Below, piece by piece: positions 33,789 through 45,797 of a stretch of DNA of 64,000 nucleotides (the first letter of the stretch is position 1; every line of letters starts with the position of its first letter). This stretch comes from Boesenbergia rotunda (taxonomy: Eukaryota; Streptophyta; Magnoliopsida; Zingiberales; Zingiberaceae): contig JAGFNQ010001175.1 of the NCBI GenBank assembly GCA_024364735.1, positions 1-64,000 on the forward strand, given 5' to 3'. Under the pieces are notes generated by a model. That model did not search any database, was not told where the DNA came from, and was given only the letters and a program-made list of their open reading frames with translations. The position numbers and the translations under genes are program-made.

Positions 33789-34969
33789 ATCTCCCCCTTT
33801 TTGATATATGGCAACCTAGTTCAAAAAGTTAAGGAAAAAATGCTGAAATTGAATTCCTAAGTTAGATTCCCTCCCCCTGGAAGAAATCTCCCCCTAGGTT
33901 TTTCAAAAAATAGGTGGTGTGAGTTAAGTACTTAGAAGATTTCAAGTTTTGAAAAATTTCAGACTTAGAAAATTTTCAGTTTGGAAAATTTCAGACTTAG
34001 AAAATTTTCAGTTTGGAATATTTCAGACTTAGAAAATTTTCAGTTTGGAAAATTTCAGACTTAGAAAATTTTCAGTTTGGAAAATTTCAGACTTAAAAAA
34101 TTTTCAGTTTGGAAAATTTCAGGCATTATGTTAAGCTTAAACATACTTTCAAAACACATAGTTCAGAGTTGGAAATTTTTAAAGAGAATTTTAAAAACCT
34201 TTAAGCTAACAATAATTTTAAACAAAAACATTAAGTTTCAAAATAATTCAGAGTTTAGAAATAAAACTAACTTTGATCCACCAATTTTATTTTTTTTTCA
34301 GTTCATCTTTTTGAAGAAGACAATGGGAAAAAATTTTTAAAACAATTTTTGTTCTCTGTTTCCTTTCCAACTCTCCCCCTTTGACATATATCAAAAATGC
34401 AGAAAAAAATTTACAATAATTAAAGCATTTGCTGTACTGAATCAAACTGGAACCTAAGTCTGGTTAAATCTTTAGGGACGTGTCTAACCCAATTAGCTAC
34501 TTACCAACTGTTATAAACAATAGTTTTCGCTAGGGTTAGTCAAGTTAAGTGCATTGTTCAAGTTAGATTGTCTAAACTTGATACTTAACTTGATTGCTGT
34601 TCAGTTTGTATTTAGTGCCCCAACTACTGCAGATGCACTAACTTAAAGCATCTTGAGTTAAGGCAAAGTCCTAAGCATCTCAACTCTTTCTAGGTTGTCA
34701 ATCAAAGTAGCCTAAGGTGCTTGTGAGATGCTGACTTCTAGATCTATAGGTGCATGCAGTTCTAGGGTTAGGGCCTAGGCTAAGTCCATTTCGAAAAAAA
34801 ACTAGTTTTGAAGGGGGTAGTTTTTGAAATAAAACTAAGTCAAGGAAAAAAATTTTAAAACCAAAGTAAAACATTTTTAACAAAGAAAACATTTTAAAAT
34901 GAATTAAAGCATTTTCAATTAAGGCAGAAGCCAAAAAAAATGATTCTACTCTACTAAGCATAATCCTAA
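33789..34969 (-). other. Element B polypurine tract and 3' noncoding region
   Basis: Sense AAAAAGGGGGAGAT abuts the LTR (33789-33802). It contains the 32-bp array at 33961-34120; otherwise AT-rich with no gene. Confidence 0.7.
33961..34120. repeat. 32-bp tandem repeat, five units, element B 3' UTR
   Basis: Unit AGACTTAGAAAATTTTCAGT plus TTGGAAAATTTC, five copies in register. Element C has a different 35-bp array in the matching place. Confidence 0.9.
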
Positions 34970-36467
34970 CTACCTTCTCAGTGAGCTGAACTCAGATTCA
35001 GGTAGGGGTTTAGTGAATATGTCAGCTAGGTTGGACTTGGAGTCTACATGCTTAAGGACTATTTCACCCCTAGCTACGTGATCTCTTACAAAGTGATATT
35101 TGGTTCTAGAATGTTGTATTGGGTGGTTCAACTGATTCAGAAGTTGGTTCAATTGTTAAGTCATTAAAGGGTTCAATTGGGGTTTCAGAGTTATCTTCTT
35201 GATCAGTATTTGATGAAGCTAAGTTAGAATTATCAGATTTTGGGTTAGTTTCTTCATCAAATATTAAGTTGGTCCTATAAGCTCTACTTGTTGTAGAGTA
35301 TCCTAAAAAGATACCTGAGTTTGACTTGGATTGAAACTTTCCAAGATAGTCTTTGGTATTAAGAATATGGACTTTGCATCCAAAGACTCTAAGATAGTGT
35401 AGGTTTGGAAGTCTATGGTAGTAAATTTCATAGGGTGTTTTATTTATCTTTTTATTAGGTAGAATCCTATTTTGAATATAACAAGCTGTGCTGATTGCTT
35501 CTGCCCAATAGTGGTTAGGTAGGTCAAATTCATTGAGCATAGCCCTAGCAGCTTCCTGTAGGGTTCTATTTTTTCTTTCTACTATGCCATTTTGTTGGGG
35601 GGTCCTGGGACACGAAAATTCATGTTTATATCCATTTACTTTACAGAATTCTTCGAATCTTTGATTCTCGAATTCTCCCCCGTGGTCAGACCTAAGTCTT
35701 TTGATTTTGGTATCATTTTGATTTTCAATCAATTTACAAAAGTTGTTAAATAGGTTCAGGGTTTCATCTTTGGTCTTTAGAAACCTGACCCAGGTGAACC
35801 TAGAGTAGTCATCAATTATCACTAAGCAGTATCGGTTTCCACTTAGTGACTTGGCTCCATGTGAATCAAATAGGTCAAGGTGTAGGAGCTCAAGTGTGGT
35901 TTGGGTTTGATCAGATTGGATCAATTTGTGACTAGACTTGGTTTGTTTACAAGATTCACATATTAGGTTTTCATTATTCTTAATTTTGGGGACACCTTTG
36001 ATTAAGCCAAGTTGGGTAATTTTTGAGATAGTTCTTAGATTGGTATGACCTAATCTCCTATGCCAGAGTTTTGATTGTTCTAACTGTGTTAACATGCATT
36101 TGGGTATAAGGGGAAGATTTATAGTGTATACATTGTTTTTTCTAGAACCCTTAAGCATGATTTCTGAGTCTTGTGCATTTCTAATCAGGCAATTAGAATT
36201 GTTAAAAGTAACTAAATAACCAGAATCACATAACTGACTTATGCTAAGTAAGTTAAAATTGAAGTTTTCCACCAATAGAATTTTCTTAATAATGAAATTG
36301 GATTTAAGTTCAATATTACTTGACCCAATTACCTTGAGTGTAGCATTGTTACCAAATGCCACTGAGCCCAGGTTTTTGAACTTGAGTTTGGTGAACTTCA
36401 ATTTGTCCCCAGTCATATGTCTGGAGCACCCGCTATCTAACATCCATTGGTCCAAATCTTTATGTTC
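34970..36467 (-). pseudogene. pol: Element B protease-integrase with RT deleted
   Basis: The main ORF (35106-36455) covers protease (WMLDSGCSRHMTGD), GAG-pre-integrase (LWHRRLGHTNLRT) and integrase (IIDDYSRFTWVRFL, RLRSDHGGEFENQ, CPRTPQQNGIVERKNR). Right after an acidic EPTSESVEPP linker the reading passes to the RNase H tail (IQHSRTK, then HFVRDHVARGEIVLKHVDSK; 34970-35152), so about 1.9 kb present in element C, including YVDD, is missing. Small deletions lie in the integrase tail and in the HIEVKH motif. The likely in-frame start of this region is GAACATAAAGATTTGGAC at 36467, after a TAG. Confidence 0.9.
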
Positions 36468-37259
36468 CTACACATAAAGAATTTTTGATGATTTGGATCC
36501 AATTTAAGTTAGGGATAGCTTAAATTGAGTTTCACTTCCTAGTCTGTCTCACCCCAGTCTAGGGTTTTCACTCACGTTAACCTTAAGGTTTTTTTTTGTG
36601 AGATAGGTTTGAGGGTAAAAATAAAAAAAGGAGTTTTAATTTACTTTGAAAAGTTATTTACTTTTTGAAAATAGATTTTTAAACAAATAAGTTTAGAAAT
36701 TTTGAAGAATAGATTAAGTGATTTTTGAAAGGAAAAAAAATAATTTTAAGATGTAGAAATTTTGAAAACAGATTAAGAGTTTTTCGAAAAAGAGATAGGT
36801 TTTAAGAAATAGAAATTTTGAAAACAGATTAGAATCTATAATTATTTGAAATTTGAGTTAGATTCGAATTTGACAAAAGATAATTTGAATTTGAATTTCA
36901 GAAATTGGCTTCCAGGTCTTGGCGAGGCACTAGGCCTTCTTTGGCCGTAGCCTTATGGGATCATCCACCCTTTCCTTGACAAAGCCTTTTAATGAAATTT
37001 CATTTTCAAATTAAATTAGGTCATTTTCTGGTCTAACTAGCTTGGGTCTTGGATCGGTAGCTTCGGCTGGTTTCACCAGTCTAAAGAGACCAAGTAGACT
37101 TGATCTTATTAGAGTTGGTTTCCACAACGTACTATCATCTCACCTCCTCCCAATACTATGTTTTCAAATTTCAAGTAATTTAGTCCTTAAGTCTAACCAT
37201 TCCTAATTCTAAGCATGACAACTTGCAGAAATTTAAATAAACAAGCAATTAAAAAAAGA
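36468..37259 (-). other. Noncoding spacer between gag and pol of element B, conserved in C
   Basis: About 0.8 kb with stops in all sense frames. Several blocks match element C (42318-42971) closely, for example GAGGTGAGATGATAGTACGT, GCTACCGATCCAAGACCCAA and GGCTTTGTCAAGGAAAGGGT. It ends at TGTAG just before the in-frame start of pol. Confidence 0.7.
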
Positions 37260-38912
37260 TTATCTAATAATGAAAATTGTTTTGATTTTGGCTCCCCCTG
37301 GACTAAAGCCTCTGTATGGGTTAGGCAAGATGTGAATCTTGTCCTTGGGGATCCAAAATTGATTTGAACCAGTTGGTTTAGTCAGGCACAGTTTTGGCAC
37401 CCATGCCTGAACCTTAGGTCTTGACTGGTTCAGTACAGTAAAGTAAGATCTTTGTCGAGATTTGGTTCTATAGCCAAGTCCGGATCGGTTTAGAACAGAC
37501 TTCTGTTTTCCAAGAATCATATCAAGGTTCTTGGAACCAGAAGTGAATCGTTCTAAAGCTGTTCTTAAATCCTTAACTTGAGTTTTCAGGGAGGAGTTCT
37601 CTGATTCAAGTTTTTCAACTTGATCAGGGGTTCCTTCCTGAATTTTCTCAGTTAAGGATTTAGACTCAGCTCCCTCTTTCAGGAGTTTTACATCCTGTCG
37701 GAGGGACTCGATTCGGAGTTTGGCTTTCGCCAAATCTCGGGATAGATATGAGATAAGAGAATTTAATTGCAATTTTGAAAAACCTGTTACCCTTATTTCG
37801 CCGTCATCGGAGAAGGTCAGCTTGCCGTCGTCCTGGTCCGAGTCTGAGTCAGTCTCGATTTGATCCGAAGCGGTCAGGGCTAGAAGATTGGACTGCGGTG
37901 CTTCTTCTTCTTCTTCTGAGGAAGACTCGTCCCAGGTTGCTTGGAGTGCCTTCTTCTTTCTGGTCTTTTTGGACTCCTTTAGGCTTGGACATTCAGTCTT
38001 GTAGTGGCCCTTCTTCTTGCATTCGTAGCAGGTTACGTTGGGCTTGTGTTTGTCAGTTGTTGGTTCAGCTGGTTCATCCTTTCTTCGGCTTGTTCTCCGT
38101 GTGTTGGCTTGGTTCTTCAACTTTTTGTAGTAGCTTCGAGCTAGCCGGACCAGTTCAGATTGATCTCCTTCTTGATCTTCTGTTTCTGAGTCTGAGATAG
38201 ACTCGGGTTCAACTTGAGTTTTCTTCTTAGTCGTCCTTCCTGTTTTCCCTGCAAAGAAAGCTATACTTTTCTCGGCCAAATTGCAGTTAGTCTGTTCATG
38301 AAGTTCAAGTTCAGAAAATAACTCATCTAACTTAATTTTTGAAAGATCCCTAGAGACCTTGTATGCATCTACCATAGATGCCCACAAGGTGGTCCTAGGG
38401 AACGCGTTTAGGGCATACCTTATAAGATCACGGTTTTGAACCTTGTGACCTATTGCGTGAAGACCGTTCATCAATTCCTGGATTCTGGCATGGAGCTGAG
38501 CTGCTGTCTCGTTATCTGCCATTCTGACGGTGAAGAGCTTGTTCAGTAGCAGATCGCGTTTGCTGATCCTCGTATCTGAAGTTCCTTCGTGGAGCTCGAT
38601 CAGTTTAGCCCATAGCTCCTTGGCACTGTTGAAGGGGCCTACGCGGTTCAGCTCCTCTTTCGTTAGTCCGCATTGGAGGGTCTGAGTTGCTTTGGCGTCA
38701 GCTTCGATTTTGCGTTTAAGGGCAGTGTCCCACTCTGAGTAGTTTTGCGGTACGCCTTCAGCATTTGTGGGAATCATCAGTCCAGACTGGATGATTATCC
38801 ACATATCCACCTGAGTTTTCAGGTGGACCTCCATTCGACTTTTCCAGTAAGGAAAGTCTTCTCCACTGAAAAGTGGAGGTCTGACGGTGCTAAAGCCTTC
38901 TTGGATGGCCAT
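37260..38912 (-). CDS. gag: Element B gag, intact 550-codon ORF
   Basis: The start is placed at MAIQEGFSTVRPPLF (38912), because the upstream frame to 39005 is leader and matches the element A gag start by motif. It contains DFPYWKSRMEVHLKTQ, CGLTKEELNRVGPFNSAKEL and FPRTTLWASMVDAYKVSRD (UBN2 gag core), an acidic region, a CCHC knuckle (CYECKKKGHYKTECP, residues about 325-340), a glutamate run, a coiled coil (KLESENSSLKTQVKDLRTAL) and the C-terminal NLDMILGKQKSVLNRSGLGY block. Encodes the capsid/nucleocapsid of the particle. It is the only full-length uninterrupted gag of this family here. Confidence 0.88.
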   Translation of the reverse strand: MAIQEGFSTVRPPLFSGEDFPYWKSRMEVHLKTQVDMWIIIQSGLMIPTNAEGVPQNYSEWDTALKRKIEADAKATQTLQCGLTKEELNRVGPFNSAKELWAKLIELHEGTSDTRISKRDLLLNKLFTVRMADNETAAQLHARIQELMNGLHAIGHKVQNRDLIRYALNAFPRTTLWASMVDAYKVSRDLSKIKLDELFSELELHEQTNCNLAEKSIAFFAGKTGRTTKKKTQVEPESISDSETEDQEGDQSELVRLARSYYKKLKNQANTRRTSRRKDEPAEPTTDKHKPNVTCYECKKKGHYKTECPSLKESKKTRKKKALQATWDESSSEEEEEAPQSNLLALTASDQIETDSDSDQDDGKLTFSDDGEIRVTGFSKLQLNSLISYLSRDLAKAKLRIESLRQDVKLLKEGAESKSLTEKIQEGTPDQVEKLESENSSLKTQVKDLRTALERFTSGSKNLDMILGKQKSVLNRSGLGYRTKSRQRSYFTVLNQSRPKVQAWVPKLCLTKPTGSNQFWIPKDKIHILPNPYRGFSPGGAKIKTIFIIR

Positions 38913-39136
38913 TTGTTCTGAAATAGCAAACAACAAAAAAACCAACAAACAATATTCCAAGACTTGGTCATGGATTAGTAGTGCGGGAAGAATAAATAAA
39001 AACAAATTTCAAGGGGTGTTGCACCAACCTTGAAAGAAAAATTCGAACGAAAAATATTTAACGGAAAAAAAATTGAGAAAAAGAAAAAAAAATCCGAAAT
39101 TTTCAAACTGGTGGTTGCACCAAGTTTGAATTCCCC

Positions 39137-39148
39137 GCTCTGATACCA
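39137..39148 (-). promoter_or_regulatory. Primer-binding site, element B
   Basis: Sense TGGTATCAGAGC, two bases from the 5' LTR end. Confidence 0.9.
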
Positions 39149-39150
39149 CT

Positions 39151-40490
39151 TGTTGGATCGAGAAATGCGAGAGAGGGGGGGGGGTGAATGTCGCAAATTG
39201 TTCGGATTTAAAAAGAGTAAGTGCGCAGTGGAAATAAGACACAAAAACAATGCTAACAAGGTCGTTTTACTTGGTTTGGAGCCTGTGTCGACTCCTACTC
39301 CAAGGCCCATGGTAGTTGACCGTTTTCTGCGGGCAATTCTATACGTTCGAGAAAGTTTACAATAAAAAGTATTACAGAATCAGAGTAGTAAACTTAATCA
39401 AGCTCTTCGTTACCGACGTCCGGTGTAGATCGAAGTGTTGGAGCAGCAGGACGTCGTCAGCTCGAGTTGGAAGAGTTCGGGAGCGTGTCGTGGAAGCAGA
39501 AGAGCGTGGAAGCGTCGCAGTAATTGATGCTCTAAAGAAGGAGGTCGAGGGCCCTTTATATAGGGTCTAGGGGTGCCCTGGTCGATGGGGGCGCCCCCCA
39601 CGTGGCAGCAGATCCGGTTGTAGCTCGGTCGCTGTCTGATCCCCTTATCCTCGGGATCCGGTTTGACCGGTCAAAACCTCATCTCCTCAGCTTCGTAGGG
39701 ATGCGCTTCGGCAGCTGGCAGTGGGGGCGCCCGAGACACGCGGGGCGCCCGCGACAAGCGGGGCGAAGCGCATTGAGGACTTCGGCAGCTGGCAGTGGGG
39801 GCGCCCGAGACACGCGGGGCGCCCGCGACAAGCGGGGCGAAGCGCGTTGAGGTTCTTACAGACTTGGGTTGACCTTGGGGGCGCCCTGGTCGTCCGGGGT
39901 GCCCTGCTCAGCTTCTGCCTCACTCCTTCGAGGCTCTCTGAGCTGCAGATACTCAGTCCTTCGATCCTGCATCCAGGGTTAGTCCAAATAACAATTATAT
40001 TTTATACAGCCTTAGCTGTCTTGGTTCTAACTTTGGTCTCCAAAATGGAGCCCTAGGTCGAACCGACGCCTAATGTTCCCTCAAGGGGAACGCGTCCTCA
40101 CCTACTCCTCTCGGGAGAGTTTACCTGGTGCCAACCGGATCCTCCAGTTGGACTTTTGCCCGGCAATCCTTCGCCAGGTCTTGAGTTACCAAGCTGCCCT
40201 TCGCTTGGTGCCTAGCTGCCCTTTGCTAGGTCTTGTCTTTTGGCAGTCCTTCGCCAGCCTAGCAGTCCTTCGCTAGGGCTTTAGCATTCTGGCGGTCCTT
40301 TGCCAGTGTCTAGCAGTCCTTTGCTAGGGCTTCTCCTGTCTGGCAGTCCTTCGCCAGTGCCTAGCCTTCCTTCGCTAGGGCATTTCCTGTACACTTAAGA
40401 AGCTTGTTAGACAACAACTAACCCTTAACTTTTGAACCCTTTTGCCAATATCAAAACACAGGTTTGACTTGGGTGCATTCTGCACCAACA
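39151..40490 (-). repeat. Element B 5' LTR
   Basis: 1340 bp, same order as its partner. It lacks a 36-bp segment and an 18-bp segment of the GGGCGCCC cluster found in the 3' LTR. TATA at about 39554-39564. Confidence 0.92.
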
Positions 40491-40586
40491 TGGTGGTCGT
40501 GCAGTGGAGTATCCCTCTTGAAACACCATTACAATTGCTCCGGTTGACTGTTAGATCTTTCGAAACGCACCGGCTCTGATACCAAC
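40491..40586 (-). other. Element A gag start and primer-binding site
   Basis: Contains the gag ATG (40529-40527), a 40-bp leader and the primer site TGGTATCAGAGCCGG (about 40570-40584) next to the A 5' LTR. The left side is cut by element B. Confidence 0.85.
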
Positions 40587-41536
40587 TGAAGGATCCATGT
40601 AGGCGTGCAGAGGGGGGGGTGAATGCACTTTCTTTGATCGTTTTAATCTCTACAAAAATGTTAGCGCAGCAAAAATAATATGCAAAAGAAATAACAATGC
40701 TAACAAAGTTGTTTTACTTGGTATTCACCCAGATGGGTGACTAATCCAAGGATCCACGCTACGAGCACCACTTTTCACTATCGAAAAGTCTCCTTGAGGT
40801 GGAGAAACCTTTACAGCAAAAGCTTCCGCTTTACAGATGCAGAAATGTGATGGAAGAAGCAAAGATCACTCTACAATTGGGCAGCACTTCGTTACTGTAC
40901 GGAACTGTACATACACGTGTAACGAGGAGTTCCTTTTATAGGTGAAAAGGATAGATTCGCAGTCTGTCCAGTCTCGCACCAGTCGACTGCCTATGGGCCA
41001 GTCAACTGGCCCAGCAATAAATGCTGGCCAACGGCTAGCAAACAGCTAGCCAACGGCTAGTTTCTGGGCATACCAGTCGACTGCCCCAAGGCCAGTCGAC
41101 TGATCCGAAGCTGCGAACTCTCTGTGGGTTTTGACAGTCGACTGCCTCTGGGCCAGTCGACTGCCCTGCCTCCCAGCTCAGCTCCAGCCACTCCGAACCT
41201 TCTCCTTCGCGTGTGCCTTCAGGTCTGCTCCCTTACCTTGCCCCTTGAAGTCCTCTTCCTCTGGCTATCGTCCCTCGGATGTGCACGCAAGCCTTCCCTT
41301 GGCTTGCCTCCATGCTACCCTTCACGTGTGCCCTTTGAAGTCCACTTCCCGGCTTGCCCTTGGAACTCTCCTCCCTCGGCTCTCATCCCTCGGATAGGTT
41401 CACCAAGTGTGATTCTCCATGTCCTGCAAACTCAGTCACACAAATCAAATACAACATAACACTCTAACTTTAAACCTATTCGTCCACACATCAAAACCAT
41501 GATCTTCCAATCATTTAAGGGTCGATTGCCTCAACA
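40587..41536 (-). repeat. Element A 5' LTR
   Basis: 950 bp, very similar to 24774-25733, with intact TATA (CTATAAAAGG, about 40932-40940), CAGTCGACTG pairs (40979-41165) and the hairpin motifs. The right flank AAATA is inside element C gag. Confidence 0.9.
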
Positions 41537-42317
41537 AAATATAACCTGCTACGAATGCAACAAGAAGGGACACTACAAATCGGAGTGCCCTAATCTGAAA
41601 GAAGCCAAGAAGACTCGAAGGAAGAAGGCCCTTCAAGCCACGTGGGATGAGTCTTCCTCCGAAGAAAAAGAAGAGGCCCCACAATCGAACCTGCTCGCCT
41701 TGATTGCTTCAGAAGACATCGACACCGGATCAGAATCGGAGCCGGACGACGGGAGGCTCACAATTTCGGAGGACGACAAGATAACTGTAGGTGGTTATTC
41801 TAAAGTCGAATTAGCAGAATTAATTGCTTACCTATCTAGTAACTTGGCGAAAGCCAAAATCCGAGTCGAGTCCCTCCGACAGGAAGTAAAACTCCTGAAA
41901 GAGGGAGCTGACTCTAGATCTTTGACTGAGACGGTTCAAGAAGGAACCTCTGCTCAAGTTGAAAAGCTTGAGAAAGAGAACTCCTCCTTGAAAACTCAAG
42001 TCAAGGACCTTAGAGCGGCTTTAGAACGATTCACTTCGGGTTTCAAGGGTCTTGACATGACCCTTGGAAAACAGAAGTCTGTTCTAAATCGATCCGGGTT
42101 AGGGTATCGAACCAAGGCTAGACAAAGGTCATACTATGCTGTATTGAACCAATCTAGACCCAAAGTTCAGGCATAGGTACCCAAACTTTGCTTGAACAAC
42201 CAAGCTGGACCAAACCAGTGTTGGATCCCCAAGGACAAGATTCATATCTTGCCTAATCATTACCGTGACTTTAGTCCACGGGGAGCCAACTTAAAAACAA
42301 TCTTTATAGTTAAATAA
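41537..42317 (+). pseudogene. gag: Element C gag, 3' part
   Basis: Begins inside the zinc knuckle (ITCYECNKKGHYKSECP) and continues through the acidic region, coiled coil and LDMTLGKQKSVLNRSGLGY block. A tryptophan codon in KVQAWVPK has become TAG (42174-42176), followed by homologous sequence to the TAA at 42315. Confidence 0.88.
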
Positions 42318-42971
42318 ATTCTTTTCTTATTTTAAAATTGCATGCTTGCTTGTTTATTTATTTTCTGTAATTTACCATGCTTAGACCTAGGACTGGTTAG
42401 ACTAAGGACTAAAACGATTAACTGAAATTTGAACAACTTAGTATTGGGTGGAGGTGAGATGATAGTACGTTAGGGAAGCCATCTTGGCGGAACTAACCGA
42501 AGCTACCGATCCAAGACCCAAACTAGTTAGACCAAAATCTTTCAAGGAGTAACTTGAAGATGGATTTTCAATACAAGGCTTTGTCAAGGAAAGGGTTGAT
42601 GATCCAATAAGGCTACGGCCAAAGAAGACATAGTGCCTCGCCAAGATCGGGAAGCCGATTATTGAAAACCAAATTCATTTTACTATTGTCAGATTTGAAT
42701 CTAACACAGATTTCAATTAATCTTAGAATCAACCATTTTTCAAAATAAATTAAAGTATAATTAATTATTTTTAAAATTAATTTAACTTTTCAAAATTAAT
42801 CATGGTTTTTTAAAATAAAATCTTTACTTCTATTAAAACCTGTCTCACAAAACCCATAAGGTTAACGTGATTGATAACTATAGATTGGGTGAGACAGACT
42901 AGGATGTGAAAATCAATTTAAGCTATCCTTAATTCTAATTGGATCCAAATCAACAAATTCTTTATGTGTAG
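42318..42971 (+). other. Element C gag-pol spacer
   Basis: Noncoding counterpart of the element B spacer, with the same conserved blocks (GAGGTGAGATGATAGTACGT at 42449-42468; GCTACCGATCCAAGACCCAA near 42504). It ends TGTAG before GAACATAAAGATTTGGAC. Confidence 0.7.
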
Positions 42972-45797
42972 GAACATAAAGATTTGGACCAATGGATGTT
43001 GGATAGCGGATGCTCCAGACACATGACTGGAGACAAATTGAAATTCACCAAACTCAAGTTCAAGAACCTAGGCTCAGTAGCATTTGGCAACAATGCTACA
43101 CTCAAAGTTATTGGGTCAGGTAGCGTTGAACTCAAATCTGACTTTGTAATTAAAAAGGTACTCTTGGTTGAGAACTTTAAGTTTAATTCGCTTAGTATAA
43201 GTCAATTATATGATACTGGCTATGTAGTTACCTTTACCAACTCTGACTGTCTGATTAGAAATTTGCAAGACTCAGAAGTCATGCTTAAGGGCACTAGGAA
43301 AAATAATGTTTACACTATAAACCTACCCTTAGTACCTAAATGCTTCTTAACTCAGTTAGAAGAATCAAACCTCTGACATAGGAGATTAGGTCACACTAAT
43401 CTAAGATTATTTTCAAAAATCACCCAACTTGGTCTAATTAAAGGAATACCAAAAATTAAGAACCATGAAAACATAATATGTGAATCATGCAACCAAGGTA
43501 AACAAACCAGGTCTAATCACAAACAAATTCAATCAGATCTAACTCAAACTGCGCTTGAGCTCCTGCACCTTGACCTATTTGATTCACATGAAGCCAAGTC
43601 ACTAAGCGAAAACCGGTACTGCTTAGTAATTATCGATGATTACTCTAGGTTTACTTGGGTTAGGTTCCTAAAGACTAAGGATGAAACCCTAAACCTAGTT
43701 ATTGATTTTTGTAAGATAGTTGAAAATCAAAATGATACTAAAATCAAAAAACTTAGGAGTGATCACAGGGGAGAGTTTGAGAATCAAAGGTTTGAGGAAT
43801 TTTATAGAATAAATGGGTATATTCATGAATTCTCCTGTCCTAGAACCCCCCAGCAAAATGGGATAGTAGAATAGAAAAATAGAACCCTACAGGAAGCCGC
43901 TAGGACTATGCTCAATGAATTCAACCTAGCTAATCAATTTTGGGCAGAAGCAATTAGTACGACTTGCTATATCCAAAATAGGATCCTAATTAACAAACGA
44001 CATAATAAAACTTCCTATGAGTTATATTACCATATACTTCCAAACCTACACTACCTAAGGGTCTTTGGGTGTAAAATCCATATTCTAAACACCAAGGACT
44101 ACCTAGGTAAATTCCAGTCTAAGTCAACCCCTAGAATATTTTTAGGATATTCAACAATAAGTAGGGCCTATAGGGTCTACAATAAACAATCTAACAAAAT
44201 TGAAGAAACAACAAATCTAATATTTGATGAGGAAACTAATTAAAATCTGATGAACCAAATTTAAATCCATCAAACATTGATCATGAAGATAATGAACAAA
44301 TTATTGAACCAACTACTGAGTCAATTGAACCAATAATTGAACCAACCCAAGTAACTGAACCAAATATTGAACCGAACCATCCAGCCAGACCTGAGGCTGA
44401 ACCAAGTAATAGAAGAACTAAGAAACCCAGACTTAGTCACCCAATTGATCAAATTGTGGGTGATCCAACCTTAGGAGTCAGAACTAGGTCTTCCTATAGA
44501 AATCTTAGTCAGATCGCACTGATTTAAAAAATTGAACCTAAGACTATAGAGGAAGCCTTACCTAATCCTGATTGGATCATAGCAATGCAAGAGGAATTAG
44601 CCCAATTCGAAAGGAACTAAGTCTGGAAATTAGTACCTAAACCTGAGGGCAAAACCATTATTGATACTAAGTGGATATTTAGGAATAAGCTAAATGACCA
44701 AAGGAAAATAGTTAGAAATAAAGCCCGCTTAGTAGCTAAAGGGTTCAGTCAAGTTGAAGGGTTAGACTATGACGAAACCTATGCCCCAGTAGCTAGACAT
44801 GAGTCTATTAGAATGTTGCAAGCCTTTGCAACCCATAAAGGATTTAAACTCTATCAAATGGATGTAAAGTCAGCCTTTCTGAATGGGTTTATTAAAGAAG
44901 AAGTCTATGTAGGACAACCCTTCAGTTTTGAGGACTTAGAAGAACCTGACCACGTGTACAAACTCAATAAGGCATTGTATGGACTAAAACAAGCACCTAA
45001 GGCATGGTATGAACGTCTATCGACCTACCTTATTTCTAAGGAATTTAACCAAGGACAAATTGACTCAACTCTTTTTGTTAAAATCTTAGAAAAAGATATC
45101 TTTATTGTCCAAATTTATGTTGACGATATAATTTTTGGATCCACCAACTCAAATTTCTTAAAAGAATTTGTAAAAATAATGGAAAACGAATTTGAAATGA
45201 GCTTAGTTGATGAGGTCAATTTCTTTTTAAGATTACAAATTAAGCAAACTAGGGATGGAAATTATGCCCATCAATCCAAATATGCTAAGGAATTAATAAA
45301 GAAATTTAAAATGGATAACTCCAAAAGCATAAGTACCCTTATGGCCACAAATGTAAAAATTGATAGTGACCCTGAAGGTAAACCTGTAGACCTTAAACTC
45401 TATCAAAGTATGATTGGTCGTCTACTTTACCTTATAGCCAGCAGACCTGATATCATGTTTGCTGTAGGAATGTGTGCTAGATACCAAACTTGTGCTAAGG
45501 AAACACACTTAGCAGCCCTAAAAAGAATACTTAGATAAATCAAGGGCACCCTAAATGTGGGGATTTGGTATCCTAGGACCTCAACCTTTGACCTGTCAGG
45601 ATACTCTGATTCTAACTATGTTGGATGCATACTAGATAGAAAGAGTACAAGTGGAAGCCGCCAACTTTTAGGAAATAGTCTATGTTGATGCAGTCTGACC
45701 CTGATTGTTGTTTTGGTGTTGACATCGATTTTAGTTTAGGTGAATGAGATGATTGGGATTAAGTCCTGGTCGGGGATTGGGCACGGAGTGATTGAAA

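Larger units (their letters stand above)
32397..40490 (-). mobile_element. Element B: complete Ty1/copia element lacking reverse transcriptase
   Basis: 8.09 kb, inserted in element A gag with a perfect TGGTG duplication (32392-32396 and 40491-40495). It has two LTRs, Met-type primer site, purine tract, intact gag, and a pol from which RT and most of RNase H are missing. LTRs differ mainly by two small indels, so the insertion is fairly recent. It needs RT in trans; element C shows the full-length relative. Confidence 0.92.
24774..41536 (-). mobile_element. Element A: Ty1/copia (SIRE/Maximus-like), with nested insertions
   Basis: LTRs are 24774-25733 and 40587-41536, with primer site, gag, protease-integrase and RT-RNase H on the minus strand. 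Removing the solo LTR (28507-29478) and element B (32397-40490) leaves about 7.7 kb. Flanks differ: GGTTT on the left inside a CACTA end, AAATA on the right inside element C gag. The two ends therefore do not come from one simple insertion. Confidence 0.85.
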
